Shown: one piece after another, positions 56,601-64,000 of the stretch
Numbering within the stretch: position 1 is the stretch's first letter
Layout of the letters: each line of letters starts with the position of its first letter
Origin: Rhododendron vialii
Taxonomy: Eukaryota > Streptophyta > Magnoliopsida > Ericales > Ericaceae
Direction: 5' to 3'
Length of the DNA: 64,000 bases
Assembly (NCBI RefSeq): GCF_030253575.1
Contig: NC_080569.1
Span: 516,001-580,000 of the forward strand
The notes under the pieces: generated by a model
Database searches by the model: none
Told to the model about the DNA's origin: nothing
Seen by the model: only the letters and a program-made list of their open reading frames with translations
Position numbers and translations under genes: made by a program

Positions 56601-58382
56601 GTATGTCAGATGGTCAATCATACTCCCTTTGAGTTGGGTCAAGGTTTTCTGGGTCCCCCTAATCTCTGGAGGTGCTCATGCAATTGGTTCGACAGAGAAG
56701 CATTGGATTGCCCACGAAGTAAGTGGGTACACCTTACTCTCTGTAACCATCACTTAAGTTGCTTGTATATTGCAGTATAAAACATCTTCATCTTGCAGGC
56801 TGGGTTACCATATTTTCCTTCAGGTTTTCCTGATTGCAATGCATATTCTTCCTTTATGGCAAATAAAGCAGCTGCATCTGATGAAAAAATGGAACTTCGT
56901 CCTCCTGCCATGAGACCAGTCAGGATTCCCATACCACCTCCATGGGAAACTGTCCTATGTAGTCTTGAGAAAGAATCAAGTAGAGTGGAAGATGCTGAAA
57001 CTCTCTCCAAGGAACAGTGTTCTATAAACGTGGTCAATGAAAACTCATGCAAAAAGTTAGATTGTCAAAGAAGTGACGTATTAGCCCTTGGTCATCATGG
57101 GTTTATGTCTGACGGATTTGTAGCAAGGACGTCAAATATGTTGAGACATTTTCTGGGTGAAATACGTGGCGATCATTTGCTTTTGTTCCCCAAATCCGAT
57201 TTACCTGATTTGAAGAATAGTATTGATAAGTTCATGAAAGATGATGAAAGGCTTAGTCGGACCCCAAAGGGGGTCACCACCCTAACTAACGGCGGCGGAA
57301 GACTATGTTTCCTTAGAGTTATTCTGCATGCATACAAAGGTGGCGTCTTCGAAGAAGGAGCAGTTGTTTGTGCGCCTCGTTACACTGATATAAAGTCGTG
57401 GATATCCAGGTTTTCTTTCTAGCAACTTCTTATGTTATGTCATAGCCTGTCCAGTTGGATAAAAATGAGTGGGAGCGTCATCCAAAGAGTTGCTTTTCAC
57501 GAGAAGCTTTTCTCTTCTACTTTTAAAAATTCATGCATGAACTATTTATATTTTGGGATTTGTTGAAAACTCCATGTTCATCTCCTTGAAATTCATGGAT
57601 TTAGTATTTTGTAATCACTTTCTCATCCATTAAGTTATCTTTTCCTTGACGTGGGAAGTATTTATTAAATGGTTAAGATAGTAGATATTGTATGTTGTAT
57701 GGTAGGTCTTACAATAGTTCTCCATTGCTGCATGGGTAAACTGTCAAGTTTTAGACTGCAACACCCCCCTGGGTAAACGAACTTGCTTGAAACGATGCAG
57801 ATTAAGCATTAACAGGGAAGAACTTCAAATACCGCAGTCTTCTGTGGGATCGTACTTTGAGCAGCAACCTTCTGGTAAATGGGAGCTCCAAATACCTGAG
57901 GACCCAATAGTCAAAGAATTGCATAGGTGGCCCCTTGGTTTTGTCACAAGTGGAGTTGTTCGGGGAAGGTTAGTATGCTTTTGTTCTGGTACATCTTGTA
58001 TGGATTCATAATCTGCTGAAAGGACCAAAGTGGAACCGTGCAGGTCAATTGGAATTATGGAATTGTGGTGGAAATAAAATTACCATGCTTCCCAGCTTAT
58101 CTTTCCTCTCCAATTTCCTCCTTCATTCCTTACCCTTTTTTTTTGTTTTGAAGTAAGTTTGTTATCTTTTTTGTTTGCCGCAGCAAGAAGCCCTCTGCAG
58201 AGGCTGTATGTGAGGCAACCTTGCTTGCTGGGCTTAGAGAGGAGCAGTGGAATGCAATGCCAGTGAAGCGGAGGAGGAAAGAGATATATGTACTAGTTAG
58301 GAACCTGAGATCTACTGCATATAGACTTGCTCTTGCCACCATTGTGCTTGAGCAAAATAAAGAAGATTTGGAGTTCTTGTAA
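53628..58382 (+). CDS. POP1: POP1, RNase P/MRP protein subunit, 868 aa, ten exons
   Basis: Largest protein subunit of nuclear RNase P and RNase MRP, required for 5' maturation of tRNA and for rRNA processing. Coding exons 53628-54076, 54765-54861, 55069-55176, 55251-55475, 55676-55794, 55868-56389, 56610-56718, 56799-57409, 57801-57968 and 58184-58382 join in frame (2607 nt). The N-terminal POP1 domain shows SLNVQKFAESRAAELETLHS, the basic RSRRNKRRRTTSH and HVWHAKRF; exon 2 gives GRGSRALLKRF and DGVLMHDASYYGAIQLEGPE. The POPLD domain is in exons 7-8, about residues 507-590: RWSIILPLSWVKVFWVPLIS, then HWIAHEAGLPYFPSGFPDCN. The C-terminus includes WPLGFVTSGVVRG and ends EDLEFL. All introns are GT-AG. 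No disruption seen, so it looks functional. Confidence 0.95.
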
Positions 58383-58866
58383 TGTGCGGTCTTACCCTAT
58401 AGCTTTTTTATGCTGTCATGGAGCATGAAATGTTCAGGCAGAATATTGCAGATATATAGTGTATATATATACGTATGCATATGGAAGCTGTTTTTTGTTC
58501 TGGAGATATAGAAAATATAAGCTATTGGGTACGTGGCTGTGTTATCTGTGTTTTTGCCAACTCAAACCAATGCAGGACGAATACACTTCCCCTGTTTGGG
58601 GTTTGTGTATTTTGCTACTACTTACTCTTGCAAACAGTAAAACAGGCAGCCAAAAAAGCATTTCCCAACCTTTCCTGTGCAATTTGTTGCTTAAGATTAG
58701 AAGAGCGGCGTTTCACACCTTTGTGGTTCGAATTTTATTTATTCGTCACATTATGTATGCTTATGTGTTTTCATTGTTAAATCTGCATATTGCTTTGCCT
58801 TATTTCAAAATTTTGGTATATCTTCTGGAATATCCTTTCATTTGTGGGGAACGGTTTGAGGATTCA
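58383..58866. other. 3' flank of POP1
   Basis: AT-rich 3' UTR and downstream sequence with a short TA run near 58460. A 155-codon frame from 58459 has no family signal and is probably chance. Confidence 0.4.
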
Positions 58867-59494
58867 AACTTCCTCCTCAATTTGTTTTGCTGCTATGGAA
58901 GGTTATTCACAGATTTTTGGTCGTGATAGAGTCCTTGGTGCGTAGGAAGAGAGACCTGTTGGCTGGGCATGCCCTTCTTGCCACAAGGAAGGGGAAACCA
59001 TTTAACTTCTTTTTTTCTCTAGCCCCAATGCCCGTTGCCTGTTGAGAGCTACTACCTTGGGGCTTAATTTTGAAGTGGGCCTGTGCTGTTTCCGGGCTGG
59101 TTTGCTCAATGGATCAAGATGCGCCTGATATCTCTGCCCTTACGTATCCTCTTCGGTATTATGGTGTAGGATAAATCATTTAACTTCCTCCTCAATTTGT
59201 TTTGCTGCTATGGAAGGTTATTCACAGATTTTTGGCCGTGATAGAGTCCTTGGTGCGTAGGAAGAGAGACCTGTTGGCTGGGCATGCCCTTCTTGCCACA
59301 AGGAAGGGGAAACCATTTAACTTCTTTTTTTCTCTAGCCCCAATGCCCGTTACCTGTTGAGAGCTACTACCTTGGGGCTTAATTTTGAAGTGGGCCTGTG
59401 CTGTTTCCGGGCTGGTTTGCTCAATGGATCAAGATGCGCCTGATATCTCTGCCCTTACGTATCCTCTTCGGTATTATGGTGTAGGATAAATCAT
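58867..59494. repeat. Recent tandem direct duplication, two units of about 315 bp
   Basis: Unit 1 is 58867-59181 and unit 2 is 59182-59494. Both begin AACTTCCTCCTCAATTTG and end GGTGTAGGATAAATCAT. By eye they differ at only a few positions (for example GGTCGTG/GGCCGTG and CCGTTGCC/CCGTTACC). The unit contains no recognised gene. The low divergence marks a young event. Confidence 0.93.
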
Positions 59495-60336
59495 CTTGTG
59501 TATCAAGGTTTCTCCTTCTCAGTGGATGAGGTGTTGAGGGAGGTTCGCTGCTTATTTAGTTCCCTTCTGACTGAAAGCTGAGTTCCCTATTGCTCAATCT
59601 GGAGGGGTTATTTTTTTGTTTTTGTGGTAACTCAATCTGGAGGTTCTGTGCCAGGGAAAGGTGGCGGGCTAATCCTAGAACGTTTGGAGTGATATTGCTC
59701 ATGGGATCCCTAATGGCAGGGTGACTCGTACCGTGATAGATAGAGCATGGAGGAAAGACAAGCGGCTTGGTAATACAGTGTTCTCTGCTCTTCAATGGGC
59801 CAGGAGCAATTGAATTCACAATGTCAAGATATTTACTGATTTCTTGATGTTAACTCGAGAGCTCTTAGCCCCTTCTTTACCTGATGCATCGAACTGTTCT
59901 TGTTTAATTTACTTACAAAACCTTTGGAACTGTTTTGTATCTGCAGTAGTAAAGGAAAGTGCCTAGGAGTGTGGTGGTTGGTTCTCACAAAGCTAGAGCG
60001 GCTTAAAGATTTCGCTTATATTTTTAATGCATCTTTTGTTGTACTCCAAAAATTTCCAAACTTGTCTTGGAAACAAAGGTAAATGTATATATACTTCATT
60101 TTTAACGTCTCACGCCACCCAGTGCAAAATCTTGGAAACCAATTTCTATCATTCACTAGCGTGAAGCTCGATTAAATGTAGGACAAAAAGTTTTGAATGA
60201 ATTGATCTCATAGGAGTTGATAACATATGTTTCGAATATGAGATTTTAGGACTCAGCTAATTTACGAGTCTTGATGACTGGGCAACCCCAAGGGCCCAAG
60301 AGATTCTAGTGCAAAGTTGATAGATATGTGAGTGTA
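59495..60336. other. Spacer, no gene recognised
   Basis: Mixed composition to 59830, then AT-rich. Two CTCAATCTGGAGG blocks lie 37 bp apart (near 59596 and 59631). No family recognised. Confidence 0.3.
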
Positions 60337-60694
60337 CAGTCCGGATCTCCTAAAGGATCCCGCACGTCCTTACCGTGCGGGACTCCCCTTTCCCGATCGA
60401 ATTGCAACCATCTGAGCCGCTCAAAGTGATCAGAACGTGATTTTAAGGGTACCCGCGAGAAATCAGCAAAAAAAATGACCGGGAAGGGCTTGATCCAAAT
60501 AGTTTTTTATTGAACGGTTCAGTAAAAAACTGCTCGGATCAAGTCCTTCCCGATCATTTTTTTGCTGATTTCTCGCGGTACCGTTAAAATCACGTTCTGC
60601 ACACTTTGAGTGGCTCGGATCGTCGCAATTTGATCGGGAAAGGGGAGTCCCGCACGGTAAGGCCGTGCGGGATCCCTCATTGGATCCTAAGTGT
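60337..60694. mobile_element. Full-length hairpin element, family H1, copy 2 (358 bp), with 9-bp target duplication
   Basis: Same sequence organisation as 18202-18553 (GGATCCC, CCGTGCGGGACTCCC, GATCAGAACGTGATTTTAAG, GGGAAGGGCTTGATCC, centre TTTTTTATTGAACGGTTCAG), again palindromic from end to end. GTGAGTGTA flanks it exactly (60328-60336 and 60695-60703), a 9-bp duplication that points to Mutator-type transposition. No coding capacity. Confidence 0.9.
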
Positions 60695-60703
60695 GTGAGT
60701 GTA

Positions 60704-61165
60704 TTTGTCATGTTCTTAAATAAAATTCCCTACATTTTACCAGCCATGTTCACTTCTTCCTAAGTGATGTTGTCAATGTAATGAAATCCTATATTCCTAT
60801 TTTTATGAGATCCTATATACCTAATTTTTATTAAACGGACCAGTTATTTTGGAGTCATAAGATGTAAATCAAATGGTTGAGTTTTGATCATCTACCTGTC
60901 TTGTTGTATAGATAAAGTCCCAAAAACTTAATCTGAATCATTCGTTGTTTAGATTCAAACGAGAACAGCAACCTTGTACAAAATTAAGTCCATCGGACAA
61001 TGACTGCTTATTGATAGTGCCAAATAATTTTGATAGTGCCAAATAATTTTGATAGGCATCTTTTAAATTGGATTTGCTGTTCATGTGTCGAAGTAAACGT
61101 GATTTGCTACTGGGTTGGTGATGTTGGATTGCCTTGATTTTTTACAGGAATATATTATGCATTAA
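60704..61165. other. AT-rich spacer
   Basis: Contains a short tandem repeat GATAGTGCCAAATAATTTT (two copies, about 61013-61050). No gene. Confidence 0.35.
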
Positions 61166-61680
61166 GGCTCCGTTTGTTTGGGCATAAAATGTTTTCTGGT
61201 AAAATATTTTACCTATTTTTTCGGTGTTTGGTTATGTAAAAAATGAAGAAAATGGTTTACATGCAGACTGCTCTTGTTTTGATGTAAAATGTTTTCTATG
61301 TAAAATATTTTTTCAGAAAACAAACTTCAAACTTTTAGTTTTCGGTGTTTGGTTGGTACTTGAAAAATATTTTCAGCAATCGAAAATAAAATGTAAAGAG
61401 AGAGGAGGAGCTGGAGGAGCGATCTTCTGAGAATATTGGAATTGAACGTAGGTCAGGAATGATAATCGATGAAACTGAGCAGTGTGAGAATTGCAGTAAA
61501 AGACAGCGGGTTCATTTCACAAAATAACTTACGGAAGATTTAAAGGTAAGTTATTTTCATCCGATTAATGGAAAATGTTTTACATGTAAAATGTTTTCCT
61601 CATTTTTTACACAACAAAATACTTGAAAATAAGTAAAATATTTTACCGGAAAATATTTTACGCCCAAACAAACGGAGCCG
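61166..61680. mobile_element. Tourist/Harbinger-like MITE, 515 bp, TAA target duplication
   Basis: Ends GGCTCCGTTTGTTTGGGC and the inverse at the right (CGGCTCCGTTTGTTTGGGCG on the minus strand), with paired ATGTTTTCTGGTAAAATATT-type subterminal blocks. TAA flanks both sides (61163-61165, 61681-61683). Confidence 0.8.
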
Positions 61681-61683
61681 TAA

Positions 61684-61997
61684 TACATTTTCCATTAATT
61701 GGATGAAAATGACTTATCCTTAAATCTTTCGTAAATTATTCTCCCAAATAAACTCATTGTCCTCTACTGCAATTCTCACTACTCAGTTTTCTCGATCGTC
61801 AGTCCTGACACAGGTTCAATTCTAATATTCTTAGATCTCTCCACTATTTAAGCCCCTCATCTCTCGCTACACTTTTTTGTCGATTTGTGAAAATATTTTT
61901 TAAGTACCAACCAAACATCGAAAAATAAAAATATCAAAAAATAAAAATTTAAAGTTTGTTTTCAGATAAAACATTTAACATCGAAACAAAATGAGCC
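61684..61997. mobile_element. Second, inverted partial copy of the same MITE
   Basis: CATTTTCCATTAATTGGATG, GACTTATCCTTAAATCTTTC and TTCTCACTACTCAGTTTTCT match, in inverse orientation, the right half of the element at 61166-61680. It ends near GAGCC at 61995. The two copies lie tail to tail. Confidence 0.75.
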
Positions 61998-62059
61998 TAA
62001 AATCTACGAAATAAACGATTCTGATTAATTTTTTTAGAGCCCGGAACGACACCCAGGCT

Positions 62060-63208
62060 GAGCAGCCCCCTTTGGAACAATCGACAAGTGGGAAACAGAC
62101 ACGCCAGCGGCAACAAATTTAAATGGAACTGAAAAACGAATCTCGCCAACCGAACCCGGCTGTCTTCTCTCAGAGATTCACCTTCAGGTATGTGCTCTAC
62201 TGTTCGATCCAATATCTTTGGATCAAATCCCATATCGTTACGCCTTTCTCCCGGGGTTTGGTTTTGGTCATTCTGATGTAGAAATAAAGTTCTGGGCTGG
62301 TGGGTTTTGTTCAATTTTATGTTTACCTTCTTTTTTCCTCAGTACCCAAGCAAAGTTTCTTGTGTCTTCGCTATTTTTTTCTATCTCTGATCCTTAGTAG
62401 ATTTGTAATCTATTGTGAAGAGGCAACTAGTTCAAAACTTCAAACTTACATTTGCCTCCAAATATCTTTTTCTTAATTATACGTACTCGTGAAGTTTGTT
62501 AGATGTCAGATTGGGTTCATATAGAGATTGCTATCTGCAATTTTATGCTAGATCTCCAAGAACTTTTGGGTCCTCTTGAATTATGTTTATTGTGTAAATA
62601 TTCAAGGACGGGCATTAAGTTAATGAAGTTAAGATTGGATGCAAAAACTGGGCATTAATGATCCCTATAATAAGAGTATTCGGAACTCGATTTGGATCTT
62701 TGGGCTTAGAACATCACCAAAAGGCTCGGAAGGCCTTGTTGGGGGAAATAGCCAAACATGAGTTGTTTTCGCAACTCTAACGGACTCTCTAATTGTCCAG
62801 TCAAAAGACCGGTTGCCCTTTTCACTGGCTAAATTTAACCAGCCAATGGAGGCTAGGCGAATTTGGCCGGCCTGTGGAAGGATGACACATTACAGCTATG
62901 TTAAGTTATTTGAAATGAATAGCCATGGAGAGTTGTGTTGGAACGACATCCATGTAAAGGTGGCCAGACAAAATACAAATTTTACTCTTTTATGTACTTT
63001 GGCTAACCTTTTTCAGTGTTTGGAATGCTCTTATGGTCTGCAGTGCCTTATTGATGCACTTGTGTATGCTTGTGTTTAATTTCTCAATTTCCTAGTTTGT
63101 AGTTGGTTAAACAAATTTGGATTTGAGTGCTGGATATCACTTCGATTGACAGGTTTTGTGTGCATCCCAGGATTTTATAGCAACAGCTAGAGCTGAATTT
63201 TAGAGATC
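62060..63208 (+). promoter_or_regulatory. Leader exon and leader intron of the CYP21-4-type gene, with a MITE scrap
   Basis: GC-richer sequence at about 62060-62188 ends ACCTTCAG|GTATGTG, a good donor; an acceptor TTGACAG|G lies at about 63153 and the start codon 56 bp later. This is a plausible leader exon and leader intron. Inside the intron, AACATCACCAAAAGGCTCGG and neighbouring GGCCAA blocks at about 62708-62900 resemble the GAGCATC element at 16372. Confidence 0.5.
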
Positions 63209-64000
63209 ATGGTGAGGATCAAACCTCAAGCTCTTCTACAACAAAGCAAGAAGAAGAAGGGTCCTAGTCGTATCAGTGTCACTACAGTTGTTCTGTACAT
63301 CTTAATTATTGCGGTGCTGTTTTTCGTGTTTGCCACTTACAGACATTGGACTCAGAGGTTTGTTTGAGTCTTTTTTGTTGAACTGATACTTTGTTTATTC
63401 TGCTGAAGTGGATCGAGTGATTGGTATAACATTGTGGATTGGGATGCCACTTTTGTGCGTGCGTGCGCTGTTGTTGAGGACAAATTGAAGTTTTCAATAG
63501 TATCTGTTCGAAGATGGTGGGGATAGTTAAGCTAAAATTGAAGAAATTTGTTTGGAACCGTTGCTGGATTATATGAGTTGGTGGATGATGGGTATTAGTT
63601 TACAACTATTCTGGAACTGTGAAGGTTCGAGAGTGATTTCTGAATTCGAAATATTAGGAATATCCCAAATGTTGAATTAGTGAATCGAGAACTTTAATTC
63701 AAGCCAGGTGCTTTCCAAAACTTCAGAATGCCTGTTGGAGTCGTACACATATTTAGTACGATATTAGAACAGCTGGAAAATACCCTTTAATTATGACCAC
63801 AGAAAGAGGGCATTATGTGGCTTTAAACTTTTGCATTCTACCTTGTGTGTAGGTCAAAAATTCTAACAATGGATCCGTCATCAGTTCTTGAGGTATAATT
63901 TTACCAGAGAACTTTGTTACTTGCTTTCTTGATAGTTTTAGCTTTCTCTAGCATGAATTTGCACTGAAAGGAAGTTCGTAGATCACTTATGGCTTCCTCT
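63209..64000 (+). CDS. CYP21-4-type cyclophilin (single-pass membrane protein), first two exons, cut by the window edge
   Basis: Exon 1 (63209-63357) reads [50 protein letters not shown]. The N-terminus, the [10 protein letters not shown] motif, one membrane span (about residues 24-42) and YRHW-QR match plant CYP21-4, a Golgi membrane cyclophilin (peptidyl-prolyl isomerase). Exon 2 (63853-63892) continues [13 protein letters not shown] in phase, ending TTGAG|GTATAA. The cyclophilin domain itself must lie beyond the right edge, so the identification rests on the anchor region only. Confidence 0.8.

Noticed and set aside
58459-58926. 155-codon frame after POP1
   Set aside because: Starts in the 3' flank at a TA run; hydrophobic low-information translation without family features.

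Overview
The window is nuclear DNA of a flowering plant, most likely a eudicot. Genes are split by GT-AG introns, one probable GC-AG intron is present, spacers are AT-rich and full of small DNA transposons, and the proteins are plant-specific (WRKY, UPBEAT1-like bHLH, GUN1, stachyose synthase). I cannot name the species.

Genes left to right: 3' part of an FCA-like RNA-binding gene (+, 557-3613, with a decayed C-terminal coding stretch); a WRKY group IIc gene of the WRKY23/48 type (-, 6464-8688); an UPBEAT1-like bHLH gene (-, 15183-15572); a candidate orphan first exon (+, about 23400-23900); a dead UBC25/26-type E2 gene (-, 25395-26272); a scrap of an AMBRA1-like WD40 gene (-, about 32400-32530); stachyose synthase (-, 34384-37569); a broken glycine-rich-protein-like sequence split by a solo LTR (-, about 41560-42600); GUN1, a PPR-SMR plastid protein (-, 45779-50154); tRNA-Val(UAC) (-, 51864-51936); POP1 of RNase P/MRP (+, 53628-58382); and the first exons of a CYP21-4-type cyclophilin (+, 63209 to the window edge).

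The spacers 9-34 kb and 58-62.7 kb are accessory DNA. They hold Mutator-like elements with exact 9-bp target duplications, TAA-flanked Tourist/Harbinger MITEs, Stowaway MITEs, a hAT element nested in another element, tRNA-derived SINEs, truncated LINEs and LTR remnants. They also hold several direct duplications: 2.35 kb in tandem at 27.55-32.24 kb, 315 bp in tandem at 58.87-59.49 kb, about 240 bp at 26.4-26.9 kb, and a dispersed pair at 20.3/22.6 kb in which one copy is an empty site for three insertions seen in the other.

The most unusual theme is a set of elements that are one long hairpin over nearly their whole length (11695-12159, 18202-18553, 40365-40756, 60337-60694). Two are copies of one family; a third shares short motifs with it.

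The genes do not form one pathway. They are independent housekeeping and regulatory genes: plastid-to-nucleus signalling (GUN1), RNA processing (POP1, FCA-like), galactosyl-sucrose metabolism (stachyose synthase), transcription (WRKY, bHLH) and protein folding in the Golgi (CYP21-4).
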